Positions 8,624-17,338 of a DNA stretch of 64,000 nucleotides are shown here, piece by piece. Numbering within the stretch: the stretch's first letter is position 1; each line of letters begins with the position of its first letter. The stretch is from contig NZ_SZQA01000014.1 of assembly GCF_005233835.1 (NCBI RefSeq), positions 62,001-126,000 of the forward strand. The letters are read 5' to 3'. This stretch comes from Herbidospora galbida (GTDB lineage Bacteria; Actinomycetota; Actinomycetes; Streptosporangiales; Streptosporangiaceae). The translations under genes were made by a program, and so were the position numbers. The notes under the pieces are model-generated. The model was given only the letters and a program-made list of their open reading frames with translations, did not search any database and was not told the DNA's origin.

Positions 8624-9885
8624 ACGGCCCCGACCAGCCGGGTCTCGACACTGCGCAACATCGACTCCGCCGTGTCCCTGGGGAGGTAGGCGGTGTCGGC
8701 GATGAGGCTCAGCAGGCCGGTGCCCGCGTCGGCGCCGACCGTGAAGAACACCTTGAACCTGACGCCCGGCCAGGCGTTCTTCGTGTACGTCCTGGTCGTC
8801 GCCACCGACAGGTCGGTGTCGGGCGGGAGGGCCGGCCAGCCCGGGGCGGCCCGGCGGTCGTTGAAGAAGGCGTCCAGGTCGTGACCGCCGGCCTTCTCGC
8901 GCATCACGGTCATCGCGGCCGGGTCGTAGTGGGCGTTGCGGTAGGCCTGCAGGGCGGCCCGATGGGTGGTGCGGCAGAACTCGGCGAAGTCGTGTTCCGG
9001 ACGGTCGAGGACGATCAGGGCGTCCTGGCCGACCGTGCCGACCATCCCCCGGGTCCTGGCGTCGCGGCGGTTGCTGTGCACGAGCTGCATGACCACCCGC
9101 GAGCGTGCGCTGACCTCGGCCAGCACCTCGGCGCAGGCGGCCAGGATCACGCTGGTCGAACTGACCGTGAGCCGGTTGGACAGCCGGGTGGCGGCCACCG
9201 CCAGCGCGGGCGAGTCCATGATGACCTCGATGAACCGGGGGTCCTCCGGTTCGCCCGGCGGATGGTCGAAGACGTCGAGCGGGACGTCGGCGAGCACGTC
9301 GCGCCAGTAGGCGATCGACCGCGCCGACCGGGCCTGCCAGGCGTCGGAGGCCTCCAGCCCGGCCTGGTCGCGGGGCTGCCACGCCACCGGCGGCAGCGCG
9401 GCCCCCTTCAACAGGGCCTTCCACTCCTCGGCCAGCAGGGCGAGGGCCTGGTAGTCGACCGCCAGGTGGGTGAAGACGCAGGCCAGCGCGAACGGGCGGC
9501 CGTCCTTGAGCACGATCGCGCAGCGCAGCGGCCATTCCGCGCCGTGGTCGAAGACGATGTGCGCCATCTCGGCGGCCACCCGGTCGGCCACCCGGAGCCC
9601 GCGATCGGTGCCGGCCTCGACCAGCTCGACCTCCAGCACGCCGTCGCGGAAGACCCGCTGCCCGGCGTCGGAGAAGGTGGTCCGCAGCGCCTCGTGCCGC
9701 TCGATCAGCACCCGCAGCGCGTCGAGCACCACCGACAGGTCCTTGCGCCCGTAGACCGGGAACACGAAGGGGCAGTTCAGGTAGTTCTGGCTGGCGCCCA
9801 TCAGGTGGACGGCCCGCCACATCAGCCGCTGCCCCCAGGTCAGCGGCGCTTCCCCCTCGGTGGCGCCGGAGAACTCGATCTTCAT
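8620..9885 (-). CDS. Free-standing condensation (C) domain protein
   Basis: A 421-residue single-domain protein of the NRPS condensation/acyltransferase superfamily. Its N-terminal half has the substrate-donor pattern LTWGQRLMWRAVH and RHEALRTTF, and the active-site motif reads CVFTHLAVDYQAL. The canonical HHxxxDG has become THxxxDY, so the catalytic second histidine and the aspartate are kept while the first histidine and the glycine are lost. The C-terminal half contains the DFAEFCRTTHRAALQAY region typical of the second lobe. It overlaps the carrier-protein gene by four bases and is the last gene of the four-gene cluster. It may join the carrier-bound acyl or aminoacyl group to a free amine or alcohol; the substrate is unknown. 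Confidence 0.85.
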   Translation of the reverse strand: MKIEFSGATEGEAPLTWGQRLMWRAVHLMGASQNYLNCPFVFPVYGRKDLSVVLDALRVLIERHEALRTTFSDAGQRVFRDGVLEVELVEAGTDRGLRVADRVAAEMAHIVFDHGAEWPLRCAIVLKDGRPFALACVFTHLAVDYQALALLAEEWKALLKGAALPPVAWQPRDQAGLEASDAWQARSARSIAYWRDVLADVPLDVFDHPPGEPEDPRFIEVIMDSPALAVAATRLSNRLTVSSTSVILAACAEVLAEVSARSRVVMQLVHSNRRDARTRGMVGTVGQDALIVLDRPEHDFAEFCRTTHRAALQAYRNAHYDPAAMTVMREKAGGHDLDAFFNDRRAAPGWPALPPDTDLSVATTRTYTKNAWPGVRFKVFFTVGADAGTGLLSLIADTAYLPRDTAESMLRSVETRLVGAV

Positions 9886-10118
9886 TTCAGCGCCGCGACG
9901 AGGGTGTCGACGTCCTCGAACGACGACAGGTCGCCGCTGAGGTCGAACTCCAGGCCGAAGACGTCCTCGATGGTGTCGATCAGGCTGATCCGGGCCAGCG
10001 ACGTCAGCCCCAGCGCCGACAGTGTGTGCCGCCCGGCCAGCACCTCGTCGGAACTGATCACGCCGCCGGAGGCGTCCGCGATCATGCCGGCCAGCCGGAC
10101 CCTGAGCTCATCGGTCAT
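9882..10118 (-). CDS. Free-standing acyl/peptidyl carrier protein
   Basis: A 78-residue discrete carrier protein. The phosphopantetheine attachment motif is LSALGLTSLARISL, with serine 40 as the expected modification site, followed by the helix III pattern FEDVDTLVAAL. It is encoded between the C-A-T protein and the free C domain, overlapping both genes by four bases, so the stoichiometry is likely fixed by coupled translation. The T domain of its upstream neighbour has no serine, so this small protein is probably the only functional carrier of the cluster. It could be loaded by the free AMP ligase encoded first in the operon. Confidence 0.93.
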   Translation of the reverse strand: MTDELRVRLAGMIADASGGVISSDEVLAGRHTLSALGLTSLARISLIDTIEDVFGLEFDLSGDLSSFEDVDTLVAALK

Positions 10119-12562
10119 GCCATCTCCAGATCACGCAGTTGCTCGACGGCCAGTGCCAGCCCGGCCACGGTGGGCCGTTCGAAGACCGTCTTCATCGGTA
10201 CGTCCAACTCCAGCGCCTCCCGCAGCCGCGAGGCCACCCGCTCGGCCAGCAGCGCATGCCCGCCGAGCGCGAAGAAGTCGTCGAAGACGCCGACCTCCGC
10301 CAGCCCGAGCACCTCGGCCCACACGCCGGCGACCAGCGTCTCGGTGTCGGTGCGGGGCTCGACGAACTCGGCAGCGCGCACGGGTGCCGGGTCGTCCGTC
10401 CGGCCGAGGAACTCGATGGTGCCGTCGTCGCGGTGACGGGCCAGGTCGCCGGTCCGGAAGAGCCGGTCGTCCGGCCCTCCGAACGGGTCTTTCACGAACC
10501 GTTCGGCGGTCAGCTCGGGCTGCCATCGATAGCCGGCGGCCACCCCCGCGCCGCCGACGCACAGCTCACCCGGCGCCCCGACCGGCACCAGCCGGAGCTT
10601 CTCGTCGAGCAGGCGGACGACGGTGTTGGCGATCGGCCGCCCGATGGAGCCGTCTTCGGAGAGCATGCTTGCGATGGTCGTCTCGGCCGATCCGTAGAGG
10701 CTGACCACGCGGTCGAACCGCTGCCCGAGTTCCGGCGTCGGCGAGGGTGTGGCCGGTGCGTACGTCACCCCCTGCGCCTCGGCGGGCTCGGCGAGGGCCC
10801 CCGTTCCCGCGATGACCACCCGGCCGCCGGTGATCAGCGGCAGGTAGAACTCCAGCGCCGAGATGTCGACCGCCGGTGAGGTGAGCGCGAGCAACCGGTC
10901 GTCCGGCCCCGGCCCGAGCAGGTCCCGCATCGACAGCAGCAGGTTCGCCAGGTTCCCGTGGGTGACCTCGACGCCCGTCGGCCGCCCGGCCGGGCCCGAG
11001 GTGTAGACGACGTAGGCGAGGTCGTCGGGCGCGATCAGCCGCAGATAGCCCTCGTGGTCGTCGGTACGCGCGTCGGTCAGCACCAGCTTCGGCTGCGCGT
11101 CCGCCACGATCATCTCGATCCACTCGGCCGGATGGCCGGGATCCAGCGGCAGGTACGCCGCCCCCGTCCGCTGCACCGCCAGCAGCGCGATCAGCAGGTC
11201 GTCGGAGCGGGGGATCTTCAACCCCACGAGGTCGCCGGGGCCGATCCCGGCCCGCCGCAGCCGTCCGGCCAGCCGCCCGGCGGCCATGTCGAGTTCGGCG
11301 TAGGTCAGCGTCCGGTCGTCGTGGCGGACCGCGACCGCGTGCGGGGCCTTCCGCACCTGGGCCGCGAACAGCTCGGGCAGCGTGACCGGCGGGTGGTCGA
11401 CGGCGGTGTCGTTCCAGGTGACGAGCAGCTTCTCCCGGTCGGCGGCCGGGATGACGTCGAGTTCGCCGACGGCCACCCCGGGCTCGGCGGCGGCGTGCGC
11501 GAGGAGCGTGCCCAGCGCGTCCCAGAACCGGACGACCGTCTCCCGGTCGAGCGCCTCGGGGTTGAACCGCAGCCAGGTGCCGAGCCCGTCGACCACCTGG
11601 AGGTGCAGCGGGCCGCGCACCTCTCCGGCGAACATCGCGTGCTCGACCGTGACGTCGAGGCCGGGGAAGTCCGGCGGGTTCCCGGCGCGGCGGTAGCTCA
11701 GCGAGACGGGGGTCGACGGCGTACGCGACGGCCGGGCCGTGCGGTCGAGGCCGCGGACCTGGGCCCGCACCTCCCGCGCGAAGTCGTCGAAGGGCAGCGC
11801 GTCACGCGGCCAGGTGATGACCGGCAGCTCGTTGACGTAGGGGCCGATGCGGTCGCGGGTCTCGCGCCCGCGCGTGGTCACGTCGACCAGGACGGCGGGG
11901 GTCTCGGTCCCGTACCGGAACAGCAGGGCGTGGACGCCCGCCAGCAGCGCCTCGAACGTCGTCACCCCGGCCGCCTCCGCGACGGCGGCGGCCGACGCGA
12001 GCACCGCGGCGTCGCCCCTGATCTGCTCCCCCGGCCCGAACCGGTCAGACCGGCGCTGACCGGGCAGCGTGAACCCGACCGGGGGGACGTCGAGCGGCGT
12101 CGGAGCCGGCGGCTCGAAGTCGACCGGCTCCCGTGACGCCCTCGATTCGCCGTAGTGGCGGGCGAGGTCGCGTACGAGGACGTCTTGGGACAGCCCGTCG
12201 AACACCAGATGGTGGGCCACGAAGAGCAGCAGGTGGCGGCCCTCGCCGGCGGGCGCGAGCGTGAAGCGCGCGAGCGGGCCGTGGTCGAGGTCGAAGGGCC
12301 GCGCGACCTCGGCGGCGACGAACTCGGGCGTCGCCTCGGCGGTCACCGACACCGTCGGAGCCGGCCCTTCGACGACATCGCCCGACTCGGTCACCAGCGT
12401 CGACAGCACCCGGTGCCGGGCCACCACTGCGGCGCAGGCCGCGAGCAGGGCGGGCACGTCGAGGTCGCCGTCGAACCAGATCGAGACCGGGAGGTGGTAG
12501 GCGGTCCCGGCCCCGAGCCGGGCGGCGGTCCACATGCCCTGCTGCATGGGAGAGGCCTTCAT
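10115..12562 (-). CDS. NRPS-like C-A-T protein with degenerate A domain and serine-less T domain
   Basis: The start is the ATG at 12562 (MKASPMQQGMW), sharing a four-base ATGA overlap with the AMP ligase stop; length 815 residues. The C domain (residues 1 to about 385) has an intact HHLVFDG motif at residues 117-123. The adenylation domain follows, but it is damaged in order: core A3 reads YTSGPAGRPTGV, with threonine where the conserved lysine should be; A5 is LYGSAETT; A7 RTGDLAR is kept; and after FLGRTDD the whole small C-terminal subdomain with the catalytic lysine is missing. The thiolation domain ends FFALGGHALL: alanine 770 (codon GCG at 10253-10255) replaces the phosphopantetheine serine. 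The frame is open throughout, so this is not a simple pseudogene. Probably only the C domain works and the rest is structural. Confidence 0.9.
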   Translation of the reverse strand: MKASPMQQGMWTAARLGAGTAYHLPVSIWFDGDLDVPALLAACAAVVARHRVLSTLVTESGDVVEGPAPTVSVTAEATPEFVAAEVARPFDLDHGPLARFTLAPAGEGRHLLLFVAHHLVFDGLSQDVLVRDLARHYGESRASREPVDFEPPAPTPLDVPPVGFTLPGQRRSDRFGPGEQIRGDAAVLASAAAVAEAAGVTTFEALLAGVHALLFRYGTETPAVLVDVTTRGRETRDRIGPYVNELPVITWPRDALPFDDFAREVRAQVRGLDRTARPSRTPSTPVSLSYRRAGNPPDFPGLDVTVEHAMFAGEVRGPLHLQVVDGLGTWLRFNPEALDRETVVRFWDALGTLLAHAAAEPGVAVGELDVIPAADREKLLVTWNDTAVDHPPVTLPELFAAQVRKAPHAVAVRHDDRTLTYAELDMAAGRLAGRLRRAGIGPGDLVGLKIPRSDDLLIALLAVQRTGAAYLPLDPGHPAEWIEMIVADAQPKLVLTDARTDDHEGYLRLIAPDDLAYVVYTSGPAGRPTGVEVTHGNLANLLLSMRDLLGPGPDDRLLALTSPAVDISALEFYLPLITGGRVVIAGTGALAEPAEAQGVTYAPATPSPTPELGQRFDRVVSLYGSAETTIASMLSEDGSIGRPIANTVVRLLDEKLRLVPVGAPGELCVGGAGVAAGYRWQPELTAERFVKDPFGGPDDRLFRTGDLARHRDDGTIEFLGRTDDPAPVRAAEFVEPRTDTETLVAGVWAEVLGLAEVGVFDDFFALGGHALLAERVASRLREALELDVPMKTVFERPTVAGLALAVEQLRDLEMA

Positions 12563-14070
12563 CGTGTCCGTCCCGGAGGCGTGTGGGCCGGCCCGATCAG
12601 GTCGAGCAGGCGGGGCTTCACCACCTTGCCGAGGTGGTTCTTGGGCAGTTCGGCCACGAACACCAGCCGGCTGGGGAGCTCGTGCGGCGCGAGCCGGTCG
12701 AGCAGGAAGGCGCGCAGTCCGGCGGGCGTCACGGGGGCGCGGGTCACCACCGCCGCCCCGGTCACCCGGCCGAGCACCGGGTGCGGCAGGCCGGCCACGG
12801 CCGCCTCGGCGACCGAGGGGTGTTCGTGCAGCGCCGCCTCGACCTGGAGCGTCGACACCTTGTGCCCGCCCGACTCGATGACGTCGCCCTCGCGGTCGAC
12901 CAGGTAGAGGTAGCCGTCGTCGTCGAGATAGCCCAGGTCGCCCATGCGCACCCAGCCGTCGCGGAACACCCGGTCGGTGGCCTGCCGGTCGCCGTAGTAG
13001 ACGCGGCTCCCGGCGGGGGAGCGCAGCCAGATCTCGCCGGTCTCCCCCGGCTTCACCGTCTCGCCGTCGGGCCCCGAGATCCGCAGGTCGCCGCCCTGCG
13101 TGGGGCGGCCGACCGAGGCGGGCCGGGCCGGGTCGACGATCATCACCGTGTGCGCGGGCGCGGCCTCGGTCGAGGTGTAGTAATTGACGATCGTCGCATT
13201 CGGGAACGCCTTGGCCATCCCGGCCGCCACGCACGGCGGCAGGTTCGCGGCCGTCGAGCCGAGCAGCCTGACCGAGCTGAAGTCGTGCCGTTCGTGCACG
13301 CCCGCGTTGAGCAGCTGGATCGCGTGCGACGGGACCACGAACACCGTGCCCACCCGGTGGGTCTCGATGAGCCTGGCGAAGCGCCCCGGCGTGAACATCG
13401 GTGTCGTCAGCGCGGCCGGGTGGGCGTCGAGGGCGTTGACCAACATGTTCTGCCCGGCGTTGGTGCCGATCGGGAAGGCGTGCAGGAAGTGCCGGGAATG
13501 GGCGAGCCGGCGATGGCGGGGATCGGTGCCGAAGGCCAGGTTGGCGTGGGTCGCGCCGACGCCCTTGGCCCGGCCGGTCGTGCCGGAGGTGTAGATGATC
13601 TGGGCCAGCTTCTCGGGCCCGAGTCCCCGCCCCATGGGGGCGGTGTCGTTCGCGGCCAGTTCGGCCGAGGTCTCTTTGGAGATCGTCTGTACGACGCCGC
13701 AGTCGGCCATCGCGTGGTCGATCTCCGCGGGGGCTAATCGCTCCGAGAGCGGCACCGCCACACCGCCCGCCCGGAGCACCCCGCACCAGGCGACCGCGTA
13801 GTCGATCCAGTCGCGCTCCCCGAAGACGAGCGCCACCCGGTCGCCGGGCGACAGCCCCCGCTCGACGAGTGACCGCGCCGTCGCGTCGGCCCGCCGGTCC
13901 CAGTCGCCGAACGTGATCTCCCCGACGTCGGCCACCACGATCGCCGTCTTCTCGGCCTGCTCGGCGGCCCGGCGGGCGAGCAGGTCGGGAAGCGTGAGGT
14001 GTCGGTCAACCCGCACGGCCACCACCGTTTCGAAATATTTCGAGCCACCATGAACCCGGTCAGGGGGCAC
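12559..14070 (-). CDS. AMP-dependent acyl ligase (ANL superfamily)
   Basis: A protein of up to 503 residues, first of the four-gene cluster. It is a complete ANL enzyme: ATP loop IIYTSGTTGRAKGV, the A5-like NYYTSTEAAP, the ribose motif RMGDLGYLDDDGYLYLVDR, the hinge and small-domain motif SGGHKVSTLQVEAAL, and the catalytic lysine in NHLGKVVK. It should activate a carboxylic acid as the adenylate and transfer it to CoA or to a carrier protein, most likely the discrete carrier in the same operon. The frame opens at GTG 14070, but GTG codons 15-18 codons later, just before RVDRHLTLPDLL, are equally credible starts. It lies 113 bases after the TetR gene on the same strand. Confidence 0.9.
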   Translation of the reverse strand: MPPDRVHGGSKYFETVVAVRVDRHLTLPDLLARRAAEQAEKTAIVVADVGEITFGDWDRRADATARSLVERGLSPGDRVALVFGERDWIDYAVAWCGVLRAGGVAVPLSERLAPAEIDHAMADCGVVQTISKETSAELAANDTAPMGRGLGPEKLAQIIYTSGTTGRAKGVGATHANLAFGTDPRHRRLAHSRHFLHAFPIGTNAGQNMLVNALDAHPAALTTPMFTPGRFARLIETHRVGTVFVVPSHAIQLLNAGVHERHDFSSVRLLGSTAANLPPCVAAGMAKAFPNATIVNYYTSTEAAPAHTVMIVDPARPASVGRPTQGGDLRISGPDGETVKPGETGEIWLRSPAGSRVYYGDRQATDRVFRDGWVRMGDLGYLDDDGYLYLVDREGDVIESGGHKVSTLQVEAALHEHPSVAEAAVAGLPHPVLGRVTGAAVVTRAPVTPAGLRAFLLDRLAPHELPSRLVFVAELPKNHLGKVVKPRLLDLIGPAHTPPGRTR

Positions 14071-14183
14071 GGAAAGTGACAGCCTGCCCAGGCAGGACAG
14101 GCAGTGAAATTTCTCGTATCGGCAGGATAGGCATTGCCAGCGGGAAACGACAGAGAAATGTTTGAGACGTTACTCCGAAACTT

Positions 14184-14771
14184 TCAGGTCCCGGTGAAGC
14201 TGTCGCCCATCTCGGCGAGGCTGGCCTGAAGGACCTCCCCCAGAGGGCGTGACTCGCGCTCGTCGAGCCACACGATGATCGCGACGCGCAGCGCCGCCAG
14301 GAAGGCCGTCGCCATCACGCGCGGACGCAGCGTGTGATCGTCGAGGCCCTCGCGGGCGGCGACCTCGACGGCGATCTCCTGTTCCAGCAGCGCCTGGTTG
14401 GCCAGCTGGCGGGCGAGCAGCGCCGGGTGCCGGCGGGCCAGCCGGGTGCGCATCGCCCATTCGCGGTCGGCCTCCTTGCCCTGGTCCTCGTAGAGCTCGG
14501 CGGAGGCGCGGCAGAGCGCGGGCCAGGCGCGTTCGCCTTCGGGGCGGCGGCGGATGCGTTCGACGAGGTCCTGGATGCGCTGCTCCTCGCCGTAGAGGAC
14601 GGCGTCCTCCTTGCCGGCGAAGTAGTTGGAGAACGTCCGCCGCGAGATGTTGGCGGCGTCGGCGATGGCCTCGACGGTCACCGCGTCGAAGCCCAGTTCG
14701 ACGGTCAGCCGCAGCGCGGCCTCGTGGACCGCCTGCCGGGTCTCGGCCTTCTTCCGCTCTCTCAGTCCCAC
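14184..14771 (-). CDS. TetR/AcrR family transcriptional regulator
   Basis: A 195-residue regulator from the GTG at 14771, favoured over the GTG at 14780 because the AGGG ribosome site would be too close to the latter. The N-terminal helix-turn-helix reads VTVEAIADAANISRRTFSNY, typical of TetR, and the remainder is the helical ligand and dimerisation domain. It is transcribed away from the DHA2 exporter, with a perfect 12-base palindrome between them, so it very likely represses the exporter and itself. It also points toward the AMP ligase, 113 bases downstream of its stop, so it could lead into the NRPS-like cluster. The ligand is unknown. Confidence 0.92.
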   Translation of the reverse strand: MGLRERKKAETRQAVHEAALRLTVELGFDAVTVEAIADAANISRRTFSNYFAGKEDAVLYGEEQRIQDLVERIRRRPEGERAWPALCRASAELYEDQGKEADREWAMRTRLARRHPALLARQLANQALLEQEIAVEVAAREGLDDHTLRPRVMATAFLAALRVAIIVWLDERESRPLGEVLQASLAEMGDSFTGT

Positions 14772-14791
14772 GAGTGGCACCCTACTGGGCA

Positions 14792-14803
14792 CGCAAATTT
14801 GCG
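14792..14803. promoter_or_regulatory. Palindromic operator between tetR and the exporter
   Basis: CGCAAATTTGCG is a perfect 12-base palindrome located 20 bases from both divergent start codons. A partly related half-site (GTAAACTTGC) follows at 14810-14819. This size and position suit a TetR dimer blocking both promoters. Binding is inferred. Confidence 0.6.
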
Positions 14804-14822
14804 CAATGGGTAAACTTGCCTC

Positions 14823-16268
14823 GTGAGCAAAAATCACCGCCAAATCTTGGAGGCCCTGAGCGGCCTCCTGCTCGTGCTCTTCGTCGCGATGATCTCCAGC
14901 ACGATCGTCTCGGTCGCGCTGCCGCAGATCATCACGGCCCTGAAGGGCACCCAGTCGCAGTACACCTGGGTCGTCACCGCCTCTCTGCTGACCGCGACCG
15001 CGACCACCCCGATCTGGGGGCGCCTCGCCGACCTCTACAACAAGAAGACCCTCCTCCAGGTCGCCGTCGGCCTGTTCCTCCTCGGCTCGCTGGCCTGCGG
15101 GTTCGCGCAGAACACCGCGCAGCTGATCGGCTTCCGGGCGGTCCAGGGCCTCGGCATGGGCGCCCTGCAGGTGCTCGTCCAGGTGATCATCGCGGCGATG
15201 ATCCCGCCGAAGGAGCGCGGCAAGTACAACGGCTACCTCGGCGGCGTGATGGCCGTGGCGACGGTCGGCGGCCCGCTGCTGGGCGGCGTCATCGCCGACA
15301 CCTCGTGGCTCGGCTGGCGCTGGTGCTTCTGGATCGCCGTGCCGTTCTGCGTGATCGCGTGGGCCCTGCTGTTCAAGACCCTCAAGGTCGAGACCGTCCG
15401 CCGCGACGTGACCGTCGACTACGCCGGTGCGGGCCTCATCGCGGCCGGCGTCAGCGTGCTGCTCATCTGGATCACCTTCGTCGGCAACTCGTTCGACTGG
15501 ATCTCCTGGCAGAGCGCCGTCATGGTCGGCGGCTCGGTCGTCCTGCTCGGCCTGGCCACCTTCGTGGAGTCGCGGGTCAAGGACCCGGTCGTCCCGCTGC
15601 ACGTCATCAAGCGGCGCACCCCGGCCCTGGCCATCCTCGCCAGCCTCGCGGTCGGCATGGCGATGTTCGGCGGCGCCGTCTTCCTCGGGCAGTACTACCA
15701 GGTCGGCCGGGGCTTCACGCCCACCGAGGCCGGGCTCATGACGATCCCGATGATGGCCGGCGTGCTGCTCTCCTCGGCGATCTCGGGCCAGATCATCTCC
15801 CGCACCGGCAAGGTCCGCCCGTGGATCATCTCGGGCTCGGTCATCCTCACCGTCGGCTTCCTCGGCCTGTCCCGGATCGACCACACCACCTCGATCTGGT
15901 GGATCATCCCGGCGATGGTCCTGGTCGGCGCGGGCGTCGGCATGTCGATGCAGAACCTGGTGCTGGCCCTGCAGAACACCGTCGCCCTGCACGACCTGGG
16001 CGCCGCCAGCGGCGCGATCACCTTCTTCCGCTCCCTCGGCGGCACCATCGGCGTCTCGGTCCTCGGCGCGATCCTGGCCGACCAGGTCGCCGAGAACGCG
16101 GTGAAGAACCCGCTCCCGGTGGCCTTCGCCGACGCGACCGGCCACATCTTCCTCGTCTCGGCCGTGATCGCCGCCCTCGGCGTCATCGCGACCCTGTTCT
16201 TCCGCCCGGCCCCGCTGCGCGAGACCGTGGAGAAGGAGGACACCCCGGTCCCGGCCGGTGTGAGCTGA
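14823..16268 (+). CDS. DHA2-family MFS multidrug exporter
   Basis: A 481-residue major facilitator of the 14-helix EmrB/QacA type. Helix 1 begins LLLVLFVAMISSTIVSVALP, with the export-linked motif D1-like region, and the loop after helix 2 is IWGRLADLYNKK (motif A). Motif C is the GGPLLGGVIAD segment in helix 5. It uses proton motive force to export drugs or metabolites. The start is a GTG directly downstream of the palindromic operator, with little room for a leader, so a leaderless or very short transcript is possible. Control by the divergent TetR gene is likely. Export of the NRPS-like cluster product is possible but unproven. Confidence 0.93.
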   Translation: MSKNHRQILEALSGLLLVLFVAMISSTIVSVALPQIITALKGTQSQYTWVVTASLLTATATTPIWGRLADLYNKKTLLQVAVGLFLLGSLACGFAQNTAQLIGFRAVQGLGMGALQVLVQVIIAAMIPPKERGKYNGYLGGVMAVATVGGPLLGGVIADTSWLGWRWCFWIAVPFCVIAWALLFKTLKVETVRRDVTVDYAGAGLIAAGVSVLLIWITFVGNSFDWISWQSAVMVGGSVVLLGLATFVESRVKDPVVPLHVIKRRTPALAILASLAVGMAMFGGAVFLGQYYQVGRGFTPTEAGLMTIPMMAGVLLSSAISGQIISRTGKVRPWIISGSVILTVGFLGLSRIDHTTSIWWIIPAMVLVGAGVGMSMQNLVLALQNTVALHDLGAASGAITFFRSLGGTIGVSVLGAILADQVAENAVKNPLPVAFADATGHIFLVSAVIAALGVIATLFFRPAPLRETVEKEDTPVPAGVS

Positions 16269-16272
16269 CCTC

Positions 16273-17304
16273 TCAGGGGCGGCTGCCCACCCCCGTCGAC
16301 GACACCTCGCGGACGCGTCCCGGCAGGCCCTCCTCCGGCTTGAGTGGGCCGGTGTCCATGCCCGCGCCCTCGCGCAGCCCCTTGAGGAAGGCGAGGATCG
16401 CCTCCTGGGAGTCGTGGGTCGGCGTCCAGCCAAGCTCCTCGCGGGCCCGCGAGGTGTCCATGACCGGGATGTGCAGGGCGATGTCCAGCATCCCCGGCAT
16501 GGTCGGGATCAGCCGCAGCCGCCAGGCCGCCGAGACCGCGAGGCGGGCCAGCCCGGCGGGCACCGGCACCAGCCGGGCGTCGACCAGTTCGGCCACCATG
16601 GGCATGTCGAGCACCGGCTCGCTGGCGATGTTGAACGCGCCGCGCACCGGCCGGGTGGCCGCCAGACGGAAGGCCTGGGCCGCGTCGTCGGTGTGCAGGA
16701 TCTGCAACTTGAGCCCCGGGATGTCGGGCACCACCGGGATCCGGCCCGGCCGGGGGGCGAGCGGGCCCATGAAGAGCCGGCGCTGCTGGGTGGCGGCCTC
16801 GCGCTTGAAGATGAACCCGGGGCGCATCCGCACCACCCGGATGCCGGAGTGGTCGCGCTCGAAGACGTCCAGGACCCGCTCCAGGTAGGCCTTCTCGCGG
16901 CCGTAGGGCGCCCCGGGCCAGCCGTGGGTGGGCCAGCTCTCGTCGACGAGACCGCCGGGCGAGTAGGCGCCGACGGAGGAGGCGTACACCAGCGCGGGCA
17001 CGCCGGCCTCGGCCACGGCGTTGAAGACCCGGATCCCACCGATGACGTTGTTCCGCCAGGTCAGGATCGGGTTGCGCATGGGCTGGAAGAGCCAGGCGAG
17101 GTGGATGACCACGTCTGCCCCGGTGAAGATCTCCACCAGATCGTCGGTGGAGATGTCCGCCGCGCGGAAGCTGGTCTTCCCCCCTGTGAATCCGGGTAGC
17201 CGACGGGCCACCCCCATGATCGAGGTGACCTCGGGATCCGCTTCCAGCGCCGCGAGGACACTCGTGCCGACGTTTCCGGTCGCACCAACCACGATTACTC
17301 GCAT
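16273..17304 (-). CDS. NAD(P)-dependent epimerase/dehydratase (extended SDR)
   Basis: A 343-residue extended short-chain dehydrogenase. The Rossmann motif is VVGATGNVGTSVL at the N-terminus. The catalytic serine region is VYASSVGAYSPGG, and the tyrosine-lysine pair is in GAPYGREKAYLE (YxxxK). The C-terminal half carries the substrate lobe (LQILHTDDAAQAFRLAA). Relatives act on nucleotide sugars or other hydroxy/keto compounds; the exact substrate cannot be stated. It converges on the MFS exporter with a four-base gap and follows the MBL hydrolase gene on the same strand. Confidence 0.88.
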   Translation of the reverse strand: MRVIVVGATGNVGTSVLAALEADPEVTSIMGVARRLPGFTGGKTSFRAADISTDDLVEIFTGADVVIHLAWLFQPMRNPILTWRNNVIGGIRVFNAVAEAGVPALVYASSVGAYSPGGLVDESWPTHGWPGAPYGREKAYLERVLDVFERDHSGIRVVRMRPGFIFKREAATQQRRLFMGPLAPRPGRIPVVPDIPGLKLQILHTDDAAQAFRLAATRPVRGAFNIASEPVLDMPMVAELVDARLVPVPAGLARLAVSAAWRLRLIPTMPGMLDIALHIPVMDTSRAREELGWTPTHDSQEAILAFLKGLREGAGMDTGPLKPEEGLPGRVREVSSTGVGSRP

Positions 17305-17338
17305 ATCGGGCGAATGCCCCAGACCGTGCGCTCGAAAA

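Noticed and set aside
10115-12562. Interpretation of the odd A-T region as sequencing error
   Set aside because: The frame is open across the whole protein and the changes are substitutions plus an in-frame deletion, which single-base errors would not produce.
14184-16433. Minus-strand open frame of 749 codons ending in the TetR gene
   Set aside because: Beyond the TetR domain the residues are low-complexity D/R/H-rich, the mirror of the DHA2 exporter on the plus strand.
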